Assembly: GCF_003399635.1 (NCBI RefSeq) | Contig: NZ_NBXB01000001.1 | Location: 1-64,000, forward strand | Direction of reading: 5' to 3' | Length of the DNA: 64,000 nucleotides | Source of the DNA: Subtercola boreus | GTDB lineage: Bacteria > Actinomycetota > Actinomycetes > Actinomycetales > Microbacteriaceae | Shown: positions 42,771 through 50,746 of the stretch, piece after piece | Position numbering within the stretch: position 1 is the first letter of the stretch | Layout of the letters: every line of letters begins with the position of its first letter | Program-made: the position numbers and the translations under genes | Notes under the pieces: generated by a model | The model's input: only the letters and a program-made list of their open reading frames with translations | Databases searched by the model: none | Told to the model about the DNA's origin: nothing

Positions 42771-44149
42771 CCCTTCCCCTCCAGCCCCTCAGCCCGCTCG
42801 ACGGCCGTTACCGGGCGGCCGTCTCCGGCCTCGGCGAGTTCCTCTCAGAGGCCGGCCTGAACCGCGCGCGGGTCGAGGTCGAAGTCGAATGGCTGCTCTA
42901 CCTCACCGACCACGAGTTCTTCGGCTCATCCAGACTCACAGAAGACCAGCGCCGCAGCCTCCGTCAGCTCGTCACCGACTTCGGGCAGCCCGAAATCGAC
43001 GAGCTGGCCGGCCTCGAAGCCGTCACCCGGCACGACGTCAAAGCCGTCGAATACCTCGTGCGCAACAAGCTGAAGCAGCTCGGCCTCACCGCCGTCGAAG
43101 AGCTCACCCACTTCGCCTGCACCAGCGAGGACATCAACAACCTCTCGTACGCGCTCACCATCCGAGAGGCGGTCACCGGAGTCTGGATGCCCGCCCTCCG
43201 TCTCGTCGTCGCCGAACTCCGGAGCCAGGCGTTCGAGCACCGCGCCGTGCCGATGCTCGCGCGCACCCACGGCCAGCCGGCCACGCCGACCACCATGGGC
43301 AAAGAGTTGGCGGTGTTCGTCTACCGGTTGGAGCGCATCATCCGCCAGCTCGAACAGACCGAGTACCTCGCCAAGTTCAGCGGGGCGACCGGAACGTTCG
43401 CCGCGCATCTCGCAGCGTCGGAATCGACCGACTGGCCGCATGTCTCCGAAGAGTTCGTGACCTCGCTCGGCCTCACCTGGAACCCGCTCACCACCCAGAT
43501 CGAGTCGCACGACTGGCAGGCAGAGCTCTACCAGCGCGTGGCACATGCCAACCGGGTGCTGCACAACCTCTGCACCGACATCTGGACGTACATCTCGCTC
43601 GGCTACTTCACGCAGATCCCGGTAGCCGGAGCCACCGGCTCGTCGACGATGCCGCACAAGATCAACCCGATCCGGTTCGAGAACGCCGAAGCGAACCTCG
43701 AGCTCTCGAGCGCGCTGCTCGACTCACTCAGCCAGACCCTCGTCACCTCGCGCCTCCAGCGCGACCTCACCGACTCGAGCACCCAGCGGAACGTCGGCGT
43801 CGCACTCGGCCACTCATTGCTCGCGCTCGACAACATCCTCGGTGGACTCGGCCAGATCTCGCTGAACGCAGAGCTGCTCGCCGAAGACCTCGACGGGAAC
43901 TGGGAGGTGCTCGGTGAGGCGATCCAGACTGTCGTGCGCGCTGAGATCGCCGCAGGCCGCAGCTCGATCAGCGATCCGTATGCACTGCTCAAGGAGCTCA
44001 CGCGCGGAAAGCGGATCGGCCAAGCCGAACTCGTGGCGTTCGTCTCAGGCCTCGACATCGGCGCCGAGGCCAAGGCACGACTCGTCGCCCTGACCCCCGC
44101 CACCTACACGGGGCTGGCGAGCGAACTGGTCGACTACCTGTCTCAGTGA
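42767..44149 (+). CDS. purB: adenylosuccinate lyase
   Basis: Encodes 460 residues of the fumarase/aspartase superfamily. The signature SSTMPHKINPIRFENAEAN and the TSEDINNLSYAL region are present, as is the family start MTLPLQPLSPLDGRYR. Cleaves SAICAR and adenylosuccinate in purine biosynthesis. Start ATG 42767 overlaps the tyrosine phosphatase stop (ATGA). Its last 7 bp overlap the convergent membrane protein gene. Confidence 0.95.
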   Translation: MTLPLQPLSPLDGRYRAAVSGLGEFLSEAGLNRARVEVEVEWLLYLTDHEFFGSSRLTEDQRRSLRQLVTDFGQPEIDELAGLEAVTRHDVKAVEYLVRNKLKQLGLTAVEELTHFACTSEDINNLSYALTIREAVTGVWMPALRLVVAELRSQAFEHRAVPMLARTHGQPATPTTMGKELAVFVYRLERIIRQLEQTEYLAKFSGATGTFAAHLAASESTDWPHVSEEFVTSLGLTWNPLTTQIESHDWQAELYQRVAHANRVLHNLCTDIWTYISLGYFTQIPVAGATGSSTMPHKINPIRFENAEANLELSSALLDSLSQTLVTSRLQRDLTDSSTQRNVGVALGHSLLALDNILGGLGQISLNAELLAEDLDGNWEVLGEAIQTVVRAEIAAGRSSISDPYALLKELTRGKRIGQAELVAFVSGLDIGAEAKARLVALTPATYTGLASELVDYLSQ

Positions 44150-44451
44150 GCCTTCGGGCCCGGGCCGAGGTACGGGCCCGCCACACCGCCGGCACCCGAC
44201 CCCGCCTCGTCTTCGTCGTGAAGCTCCTGCTGCTCAGCCGCGTTCGGCTTGAACGTGAGGGTGAACATCGCGATCACGACCAGTGACACGATGAATGCGA
44301 TGCCGAAGAAGACCACGGCCAGCAGGGGCTGGCGAGTGGACAGCAGCACCACGACGCCCACGAACAGTGCGAGGCCCGCAGAGAGCAGCACCAGTTCGAC
44401 GGGCTTCAGGATTTCGCGGCGGGTGGGAGGTTTCGGGTCTTCAGAAGTCAC
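44143..44451 (-). CDS. small membrane protein
   Basis: Encodes 102 residues: a basic N-terminus, two hydrophobic segments (about 19-41 and 46-67) and a Gly/Pro tail ending PGPKAH. No known domain. It follows the DUF308-like gene with a 4-bp overlap (44448-44451), so the two are one operon. Overlaps the convergent purB end by 7 bp. Confidence 0.75.
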   Translation of the reverse strand: MTSEDPKPPTRREILKPVELVLLSAGLALFVGVVVLLSTRQPLLAVVFFGIAFIVSLVVIAMFTLTFKPNAAEQQELHDEDEAGSGAGGVAGPYLGPGPKAH

Positions 44452-45131
44452 GAGATTGTTTCCTGGTTCAGCGGAGCAGTGTGGTCGACGTGCTGTCCCC
44501 AGCGGAGGGACAGCCCACCGATCACGAGGAAGATGGCGAGGATGACGGCGTAGCCGCCGAAGAGACCCACCGCGGTGACGATGTCGAGGGGCAGCACAAG
44601 GAACACCAGGGCGAGCACGGCCGTGAAGCCACCGACGGCGAGCCAGTCCTTCGACGCGAGCGCATCGGTCTCACGCTCGTCGGCGGCTCCATCCCGGGAA
44701 CCCCGGTCGACGACCGTGCGGCGGGGCCGGCTGCGGAGGCCCGCGTAGAGCTCCAGGAAGCCCGTGAGCGCCGCGAACAGCGTGACGAGGTAGAGGAAGT
44801 ACGGAACCCCGCCCTGGTTGAAGACCAGAGCGAGAACACCGACGACGACGCCGACGATGCCCTGCGCCACGAAGAGCCGCCGGGTGACCCGAACCGCGAC
44901 ATACCGCGGCGAAAGGAGCAGCACCAGCACACCGGAGACGACGGCGTAGGCACCGAACACGAACAGACCGACCTGCGCGGAATGGTTGAGGCTGAAGGCG
45001 AGGAACATACCCACCACGAGTGCCGGAATCGCCCGGGCGACCGGAACGCCCCAGTAGGGCGATCGACCTTCCGTGCGTGCTGCCTGGCTGCTCACCTGAA
45101 ATGGCCTCTTCTCGAAGTGCTGACCATCCAT
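44448..45131 (-). CDS. DUF308-like multi-pass membrane protein
   Basis: Encodes about 227 residues with six hydrophobic segments in a HdeD/DUF308-like pattern (IPALVVGMFLAFSLNHSAQVG; YAVVSGVLVLLLSPRYVAV and others), with a charged loop after TM4. The start is uncertain. ATG 45131 begins MDGQHFEKR, but TACAAT (45130-45135, minus strand) overlaps it and would be a -10; GTG 45095 behind AGAGG may be the real start. Function unknown. Confidence 0.7.
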   Translation of the reverse strand: MDGQHFEKRPFQVSSQAARTEGRSPYWGVPVARAIPALVVGMFLAFSLNHSAQVGLFVFGAYAVVSGVLVLLLSPRYVAVRVTRRLFVAQGIVGVVVGVLALVFNQGGVPYFLYLVTLFAALTGFLELYAGLRSRPRRTVVDRGSRDGAADERETDALASKDWLAVGGFTAVLALVFLVLPLDIVTAVGLFGGYAVILAIFLVIGGLSLRWGQHVDHTAPLNQETIS

Positions 45132-45190
45132 TGTATTGCGCCCGGCCTGTGAGCTCCCCGCCCCGGGGCGCACCTTCCGCTCTGTCTCGA

Positions 45191-46864
45191 TCAGCGCGAG
45201 CCCTTCGTGACATAGTGGGCCGTACGTCGCTCACCGCGAAGTTCGAGCCGCCCTGAGTCGACCAGCCTCCTCAATACCACCCTTGCCTGGTCGGGGCTCA
45301 GTCGACACAGTTCTGCCACCTTCCGGCGAGTGATGCTGCCGTACTGGTCGACGTAGGCGACCACCATCCGATCCTGCTGGATGGGGTCCGTGTCTTGAAG
45401 ACGCACATATTCGCTCGACTGGGCGATCCGGTAGAAGGCTGCCGTCAGGTGGTTCCGCCGATGCCTACCGGATCCACGAGCCTCGACGAGCCCTTGCTCA
45501 GTCAGACGCGTGAGTAGTACCCGCACACGTGCGCTCGATTCTTTCAGTCCGGTTGCCAGTTCATCAGCGGATTGGGGACCCGTCGACTTCAGTTCCTGGA
45601 TCATTCGCAATTGAAGGAGTGTCAGTCGTTGCCCGGTGCTCTCTTCGAAGTCGAGCACGAATCGAACCGTCTCCACATCCGATCCACTGGTGGGAACGGA
45701 GACAACCACAGAGGAGGTGGTGGATCGCGAATAGTCAGGCTCACCACGCCCCGCACGCAGAAGCTGGTCGAAGATCTCGCGCACACCGCGCCCTGCCCGG
45801 TCTACGATTCCGGCGCGTTTGAAGGCATCCGCGATGATGGGGCTGCGTGGACGGGAGTCTTCGAGGAGGTTGTCCAGGGTGATCCCCGCCGGAAACCCTC
45901 CCGGACTCGACACGCGGAAGGTGTCATCATCCAACTCCACGGAGATCGGACCGAGGGATGCGTAGTCCCGATGTACGAGAGCATTCGCGACGACCTCGCG
46001 GATTACCGGCTCAGGCACGCGGCGGATCCCGACCCGGTGGAGGCCCACGAAGACCTCTTGTTCTGTGTTGCGTGTCTCGATTAAGTCATAGATGCGGGCG
46101 GCGGCTCTGAAGAGGGGGGCACGAACGACCTCGGACGTCACGATTTGGCCTTCTCGCAGTTCAGTGAAAACGACTTCCGACGTCGGAACAAAACGCGCCA
46201 GGGCACCTTCCGTTCCGAAGACCAGAATCGCGCCCAGGGTCAGCGGGTCCGGGCCCGGAACAATGAGACGGAGTGCGCGAAGCACATCCTCGTCACTGGC
46301 CGAAGCCAGAACCCCGTCACCCCTCCGTGAACCGCACATCACGCGGAAGCGTTCGAACTCCTGCGGGTCGAGGTCATCCCACGTGGCCCCACGCGCAGGA
46401 GTCGATGCATAGTCACGGCCCTGTGCGGAGAGTCCGGTGGAGAGCATCTCATGAAGGGGGTAGGGAACGCACTCAGGTTCACCCTTGGCATCGAGCCGGC
46501 GCCGAAGATATCTGCCTCCGGACGTGCCGACTGGGGAAACTTCATTCGGCACGTCGATCACCGCAACCGTGTGATTCCCGACGGTGACCAGCTCGACGAG
46601 CGTCGCAACCGGAGGCTCGGTCCGGTTGAGGATCATCGCTTGTAGAAGATGCGGTTCTGTCGTCGGGCCGTGCCGGGCATCCAGTCCCGTGATTGAGCCA
46701 TCGTCCTCAACGCCGAGGAACAGGATTCCACCCTCACCGTTCGCCAGGCAGGTGACAGCCTCGACGATCGTGTCGTCTCTGAGGTGCTGGCGGGTTCCAC
46801 GCTTGAACTCGGTTCGCAACGTCTCACCGGCTGCAGCGATTTCCTGAAGTTCCCTCGGCGTCAT
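45191..46864 (-). CDS. AlbA_2/HATPase-domain transcriptional regulator
   Basis: Encodes 557 residues: an N-terminal AlbA_2 (Schlafen/AAA_4) domain (ETLRTEFKRG ... LANGEGGILFLGVEDDGSITG), a HATPase_c_4-like segment (VIREVVANALVHRDYASL) and two C-terminal winged-helix parts (SADELATGLKESSARVRVLL; RKVAELCRLSPDQARVVL). Such proteins are DNA-binding regulators, some linked to phage defence; the role here is unknown. ATG 46864 is leaderless-type (TAACTT 46871-46876). A repeat-rich promoter suggests self-control. Confidence 0.82.
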   Translation of the reverse strand: MTPRELQEIAAAGETLRTEFKRGTRQHLRDDTIVEAVTCLANGEGGILFLGVEDDGSITGLDARHGPTTEPHLLQAMILNRTEPPVATLVELVTVGNHTVAVIDVPNEVSPVGTSGGRYLRRRLDAKGEPECVPYPLHEMLSTGLSAQGRDYASTPARGATWDDLDPQEFERFRVMCGSRRGDGVLASASDEDVLRALRLIVPGPDPLTLGAILVFGTEGALARFVPTSEVVFTELREGQIVTSEVVRAPLFRAAARIYDLIETRNTEQEVFVGLHRVGIRRVPEPVIREVVANALVHRDYASLGPISVELDDDTFRVSSPGGFPAGITLDNLLEDSRPRSPIIADAFKRAGIVDRAGRGVREIFDQLLRAGRGEPDYSRSTTSSVVVSVPTSGSDVETVRFVLDFEESTGQRLTLLQLRMIQELKSTGPQSADELATGLKESSARVRVLLTRLTEQGLVEARGSGRHRRNHLTAAFYRIAQSSEYVRLQDTDPIQQDRMVVAYVDQYGSITRRKVAELCRLSPDQARVVLRRLVDSGRLELRGERRTAHYVTKGSR

Positions 46865-46869
46865 CTCCC

Positions 46870-46899
46870 AAAGTTACCTAAAGTTATGGTACTCCGCAA
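46870..46899 (-). promoter_or_regulatory. promoter with direct repeats, AlbA-type regulator gene
   Basis: On the minus strand -35 TTGCGG (46894-46899), a 17-bp spacer and -10 TAACTT (46871-46876) precede the start at 46864. The 7-mer AAAGTTA (plus strand) occurs at 46870-46876 and 46880-46886, spaced 10 bp, and a related AAAGTTT lies at 46920-46926. The repeats overlap the -10 and may be an operator. Confidence 0.6.
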
Positions 46900-46967
46900 G
46901 GGTTTCGATATTGACTACCAAAGTTTTGCAAACATTGGTGTGAAACAGCGACGAGGCCAACGCCGCA

Positions 46968-48344
46968 CTAGGCGTGCGGCATGTCCGCGAAGCGCGAGAA
47001 GTGCCCGTGGAAACCGACGGTGACCGTCGCCGTCGGGCCGTTCCGGTGCTTCGCCACGATGAGGTCGGCCTCGCCGGCTCGCGGGTTGTCCTTCTCGTAG
47101 GCACTCTCGCGGTGCAGCAGGATCACCATGTCGGCGTCCTGCTCGAGGGAGCCCGACTCGCGGAGATCGGAGAGGGCCGGCTTCTTGTCGGCGCGCTGCT
47201 CTGGGCCACGGTTCAGCTGGGAGAGCGCGATGACGGGAACCTGCAGCTCCTTCGCCATCAGCTTCAGGGCCCGGGAGAACTCACTGACCTCCTGCTGCCG
47301 GGACTCGACGCGCTTGCCCGACGTCATCAGCTGCAGGTAGTCGATGATGACCATCTTCAGACCCACGCGCTGCTTCAGCCGCCGGCATTTGGCGCGGATC
47401 TCGACGAGCGTCATGTTGGGGCTGTCGTCGATGTAGAGCGGCGAGTCGTTGATGCGGCCGCGGGTGGCGGCGATCTTGGTCCAGTCGTTGCTCTCGACCG
47501 TTCCCTTTCTCATGTTCTGCAGGGGAATGGATGATTCGGCGGAGAGCAGACGCATGGCGATCTCACTCCGCCCCATCTCGAGCGAGAAGAAGATCGAGGG
47601 CATGTCGTGCTTGATGGACGCCGCACGGGCGAAGTCGAGCGCGAGGGTCGACTTACCGAGAGCGGGGCGCGCAGCGACGATGATGAGCTGACCCGGGTGC
47701 AGGCCGTTGGTCAGCATGTCGAGTTCGGCGAAGCCGGTCGGGACACCCGTCATCTGGCCCTCGCGGCCCTTCGCCGCCTCGATCTCGTCGATGGCCGCGC
47801 TCACGGCGGTCGTCAGAGGCACGTAGTCCTCGGTCTCCGTGTTGCCGTTGACGGCGTAGATCTCGGCCTGGGCGTTGTTCACCAGGTCCATCACCTCGCC
47901 CTCGCTGGCGTAGCCCATCTGCACGATGCGCGTGCCAGCCTCCACGAGACGCCTGAGGATGGCCTTCTCCGCCACGATCGACGCGTAGTACCCGGCGTTC
48001 GCTGCGGTCGGCACGAGGCTTGTGAGCGTGTGCAGATACTCGGCTCCGCCGGCCCGCGTGAGGTCGCCGGATTTCGTGAGCTCGTCGGTCACCGCGATGA
48101 CGTCGGTCGGCTCGCCGTGCGAGTACAGGTTCAGGATCGCGTCGAACACGAACTCGTGCTTGGGGATGTAGAAGTCCGCGCCACGCACGACCTCGACGAC
48201 GTCGGCCACAGCGTCTTTGCTGAGCAGCATTCCGCCGAGGGCACTCTGCTCGGCCAGCAGGTCGTGCGGGGGAGTACGTTCGTGACCCCGGGTCTCGCCG
48301 ATCGACCTCGTGTCGCCTGTCAGGCCGAGATGCGCTATCGACAC
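46968..48344 (-). CDS. dnaB: replicative DNA helicase DnaB
   Basis: Encodes 458 residues. The N-terminal domain HDLLAEQSALGGMLL, Walker A ARPALGKST, Walker B VIIDYLQLM and the C-terminal SDLRESGSLEQDADMVI are intact, with no intein. Hexameric helicase that opens the fork. The start is GTG 48344 (VSIAHLGLTGD) behind GAGGAG; a longer frame to 48392 exists but fits neither ribosome site nor family start. The 330-bp gap upstream is described separately. Confidence 0.95.
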   Translation of the reverse strand: MSIAHLGLTGDTRSIGETRGHERTPPHDLLAEQSALGGMLLSKDAVADVVEVVRGADFYIPKHEFVFDAILNLYSHGEPTDVIAVTDELTKSGDLTRAGGAEYLHTLTSLVPTAANAGYYASIVAEKAILRRLVEAGTRIVQMGYASEGEVMDLVNNAQAEIYAVNGNTETEDYVPLTTAVSAAIDEIEAAKGREGQMTGVPTGFAELDMLTNGLHPGQLIIVAARPALGKSTLALDFARAASIKHDMPSIFFSLEMGRSEIAMRLLSAESSIPLQNMRKGTVESNDWTKIAATRGRINDSPLYIDDSPNMTLVEIRAKCRRLKQRVGLKMVIIDYLQLMTSGKRVESRQQEVSEFSRALKLMAKELQVPVIALSQLNRGPEQRADKKPALSDLRESGSLEQDADMVILLHRESAYEKDNPRAGEADLIVAKHRNGPTATVTVGFHGHFSRFADMPHA

Positions 48345-48462
48345 CCGAACTCCTCTTCTCGTGATCTCAGGCTTACCGCCACCGTCTGACATCCGGGCGA
48401 CATGACACGCGAGCGATGCTGGCTAAGACTAGGAACCGCGTGTGACCGTGCACAAATCAGGC

Positions 48463-48659
48463 TGTGTATAACTCTGTGGAATTAAACGGGTAAACGCGGC
48501 GAGTCTTGTGCACAACATGTGGAATCAGCTGTGTAGAACAAAGAATTTTTTGCCGCAAAAGAGCCCTTGATCAGGCTTTTAATATTCCCACAGCCTGTGG
48601 ACTGATGAATGTTTGAATGCGGAGTTGAATGTTGGTAACCCGACACGCCCTGTGTACAA
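48463..48659. promoter_or_regulatory. DnaA-box-like cluster between dnaB and rplI
   Basis: The 330-bp gap 48393-48723 has no gene. It holds many near-matches to TGTGGATAA/TGTGGACAA (reverse of TTATCCACA): TGTGTATAA 48463-48471, TGTGCACAA 48507-48515 and TGTGTACAA 48651-48659 differ by one base; TGTGGAATT 48475-48483, TGTGGAATC 48518-48526, TGTGTAGAA 48530-48538, TGTGGACTG 48596-48604 and TTCCCACAG 48585-48593 differ more. The stretch 48539-48587 is AT-richer. It may bind DnaA for dnaB regulation or be an ori-like relic. Confidence 0.45.
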
Positions 48660-48678
48660 AACACTTGACAAAAACGAC

Positions 48679-48713
48679 GAAGGAGGGGAGCGCTCGAAGC
48701 GCCCCCCTCCTTC
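48679..48713 (-). terminator. Rho-independent terminator after rplI
   Basis: A 16-bp stem with one mismatch (48679-48694 with 48698-48713, loop CGA) lies 11 bp beyond the rplI stop. On the minus strand it is followed by GTCGTTTTTG, a short U tract. Ends the rpsF-ssb-rpsR-rplI operon. Confidence 0.85.
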
Positions 48714-48723
48714 GGGTTACAGA

Positions 48724-49176
48724 CTATTTTGCGGCTACGACCTGGATGGTGATGGTCGCGCTGAGGTCGTCACGGAGGCGGATGGAAGCCTCGTGGGTAC
48801 CTGTCGACTTGATCGGCGTGGTGATCTCCACCTTGCGTCGATCGATCGATCCGAAGCCCGCAGCAGCGACCGCGTCAGCGATAGCGCTCGGCTTGACGGA
48901 ACCGAACAGGCGTCCTTCTTTGCCCGCCTTGATGGCGAGCTTGACGACGTTGTTCTCGAGAACCTGCTTGAGGTGCTGGGCCTCTTCGATCGTTGCGAGT
49001 TCGCGGGCGGTGCGGGCAGCCTTGATCGATTCGATCTGCTTCTCGCCACCGCGGCTCCACGTCACCGCGAAGCCCTGGGGGATCAGGTAGTTGCGCGCGA
49101 AGCCGTTCTTGACCTCGACGACATCACCTGCGGAACCGAGGCCGGAGACCTCGTGCGTGAGAATGAGTTTCGACAT
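48724..49176 (-). CDS. rplI: 50S ribosomal protein L9
   Basis: Encodes 150 residues of normal length. The N-terminal domain [20 protein letters not shown], the long connecting helix and the C-terminal RNA-binding domain are present. The ATG is preceded by AGGAAC, 9 bp after rpsR. Last gene of the operon, followed by the terminator. Confidence 0.95.
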   Translation of the reverse strand: MSKLILTHEVSGLGSAGDVVEVKNGFARNYLIPQGFAVTWSRGGEKQIESIKAARTARELATIEEAQHLKQVLENNVVKLAIKAGKEGRLFGSVKPSAIADAVAAAGFGSIDRRKVEITTPIKSTGTHEASIRLRDDLSATITIQVVAAK

Positions 49177-49185
49177 TGTGAGTTC

Positions 49186-49449
49186 CTACCTGCCCGAGCC
49201 GGCGTAGGGCAGCAGGGCCATCTCGCGGGCGTTCTTGACTGCACGGGCGATGAGACGCTGCTCCTGCACGGAGACGCCGGTGATGCGACGAGCACGGATC
49301 TTTCCGCGCTCGGAGATGAACTTGCGGAGGGTGTTGACGTCTTTGTAGTCAATGACGCCGACGCGGATCGACTTCGCGGGGGCGGCATTCTTGCCGTCTT
49401 TCCCCTTGCGGATCGGCTTGCGGCGGTCGCCGCTGCTCTTTCCAGCCAT
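49186..49449 (-). CDS. rpsR: 30S ribosomal protein S18, zinc-free form
   Basis: Encodes 87 residues. The core [26 protein letters not shown] is present. No cysteine occurs anywhere, so it is a zinc-free (C-) form, matching the L28, L33 and S14 genes. Binds next to S6 in the 30S platform. The N-terminus is rich in Lys, Arg and Gly. ATG 49449 follows AGAAAGC. Confidence 0.95.
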   Translation of the reverse strand: MAGKSSGDRRKPIRKGKDGKNAAPAKSIRVGVIDYKDVNTLRKFISERGKIRARRITGVSVQEQRLIARAVKNAREMALLPYAGSGR

Positions 49450-49479
49450 GGTTGTTCTGCTTTCTGAAAAAGGTGAAGT

Positions 49480-49998
49480 TTAGAAGGGGGTCTCGTCGCT
49501 GAAGCTGCCTGGAGTGTTCCAGACATCAGCGCCGCCACCGGAGGTAGCCGTTGCGGGCGCGCTTGCGGCCCACGGCTCGTCGCCGCCACTGGCAACCTGG
49601 CCACGCCCGCCGCCGCCACCGGCGGAGCCGGAGGATGAGGCACGGGTGACCTGGGCCGTCGCATAACGGAGGCTGGGACCGATCTCGTCGACCTCGAGCT
49701 CGATGGAGGTGCGCTTTTCGCCCTCTTTCGTCTCGTAGGAACGCTGGCGCAGGCGACCGGTCGCAACGACACGGGAACCCTTCGTCAGCGAACCGGCCAC
49801 GTGTTCAGCGAATTCACGCCAGACACTTGCACGAAGGAACAGTGCTTCGCCGTCTTTCCAGTCGTTCGACGCACGATCGAACGTGCGCGGCGTGGAAGCG
49901 ATGGTGAAGTTGGCAACCGCCAGCCCATTCTGCGTGTAACGCAGCTCAGGATCTCCGGTGAGGTTGCCGACCACGGTGATGACGGTTTCGCCAGCCAT
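49480..49998 (-). CDS. ssb: single-stranded DNA-binding protein
   Basis: Encodes 172 residues. OB fold to about 110 ([34 protein letters not shown]), a Gly/Ser/Ala linker and the acidic tip DETPF that recruits partner proteins. Cotranscribed between rpsF (6 bp upstream) and rpsR, the usual arrangement. Confidence 0.95.
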   Translation of the reverse strand: MAGETVITVVGNLTGDPELRYTQNGLAVANFTIASTPRTFDRASNDWKDGEALFLRASVWREFAEHVAGSLTKGSRVVATGRLRQRSYETKEGEKRTSIELEVDEIGPSLRYATAQVTRASSSGSAGGGGGRGQVASGGDEPWAASAPATATSGGGADVWNTPGSFSDETPF

Positions 49999-50004
49999 GG
50001 TCGA

Positions 50005-50586
50005 CTACTCGGCGGTTGCAGCGGCAGGCGCGGCCGGAGCAGCAGCTGCCGGAGCGGCATCGGCAGCAGGAGCGGCATCGGCAGCAGGAGCAGCGTCAGC
50101 AGCAGGCTTCGACGCAGCCTTGACCGCAGCAGCGGCACGAGCCGCGGGTGCAGCAGGAGCAGACGACTTGCCGGCGGTCGCGGACGACGAGGAGGGAGCC
50201 GACGAAGACGACGAAGCCGAAGAGGACTTCGGGTTCGCGGCAGCGCGGGCAGCCTTGGCCTCGGCGAGCTTCGCAGCCTCGGCGACCTGGGCGATGGCCT
50301 CTTCGGCACGCAGCACCTTGGTGCGCATGACGGCTTCGGACAGCTTCAGCTGGCGGTCGAGCTCCTTGGTGGAGTCGGCCGTTGCGGTCAGCTTCACGAC
50401 GGCGTAGATGCCTTCGGTCTTCTTGTTGATCTCGTAAGCCAGGCGACGGCGTCCCCAGATGTCGACGTTGTCGACGGTGCCGCCATCCTTGCGGATGACG
50501 TTCAGGAACTTGTCGAGGCTCGGAGCCACGGTGCGCTCATCGATTTCTGGATCGAGGATGACCATGAGTTCGTATTTGTGCGTCAC
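50005..50586 (-). CDS. rpsF: 30S ribosomal protein S6 with long Ala-rich tail
   Basis: Encodes 193 residues. The fold is complete by about 100 ([38 protein letters not shown]). The rest is a low-complexity tail of Ala, Ser and Pro with ADAAPA-type repeats; normal S6 has about 95-100 residues. GTG 50586 follows AAAGGAGG. First gene of the operon. The repeats are near-perfect 18-bp copies in DNA. Confidence 0.93.
   Translation of the reverse strand: MTHKYELMVILDPEIDERTVAPSLDKFLNVIRKDGGTVDNVDIWGRRRLAYEINKKTEGIYAVVKLTATADSTKELDRQLKLSEAVMRTKVLRAEEAIAQVAEAAKLAEAKAARAAANPKSSSASSSSSAPSSSSATAGKSSAPAAPAARAAAAVKAASKPAADAAPAADAAPAADAAPAAAAPAAPAAATAE
50051..50104 (-). repeat. 18-bp tandem repeat in the S6 tail
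   Basis: Three copies of an 18-bp unit (GGAGCGGCATCGGCAGCA twice exactly, then a diverged copy) encode the AADAAP repeats of the S6 tail. In-frame copy-number change is possible. Confidence 0.85.
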
Positions 50587-50612
50587 TAACCCACCTCCTT
50601 TGGACTAGATCG

Positions 50613-50631
50613 GTCACAGACGTTCTGTGAC
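50613..50631 (-). promoter_or_regulatory. leader hairpin before rpsF
   Basis: GTCACAGA-CGT-TCTGTGAC is a perfect 8-3-8 inverted repeat 27-45 bp upstream of the rpsF start, so it would be in its mRNA leader. In other bacteria S6:S18 binds such a leader stem with a CCG element; a CCG follows directly on the mRNA strand (TGTGACCGAT). Function is inference. Confidence 0.4.
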
Positions 50632-50733
50632 AGGAGGGTGTGTGCAGCAGTCATGACCCGCGTGGGAGAACCCCACTGGGTGTAGACAACCTGTAGAGCT
50701 TACCAGATCTGGTCTTCGATCGGGGGGCGCCAC

Positions 50734-50739
50734 TAGAGT
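50734..50739 (+). promoter_or_regulatory. -10 element, leaderless MshA-like gene
   Basis: TAGAGT lies 8-13 nt before GTG 50747 and overlaps the alternative GTG 50738, which argues for the downstream start and a leaderless message. Confidence 0.5.
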
Positions 50740-50746
50740 GACCCTC

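Noticed and set aside
48393-48723. Main chromosomal origin
   Set aside because: dnaA, dnaN and gyrB are absent, and parAB order places oriC beyond the right edge; the boxes are mostly mismatched.
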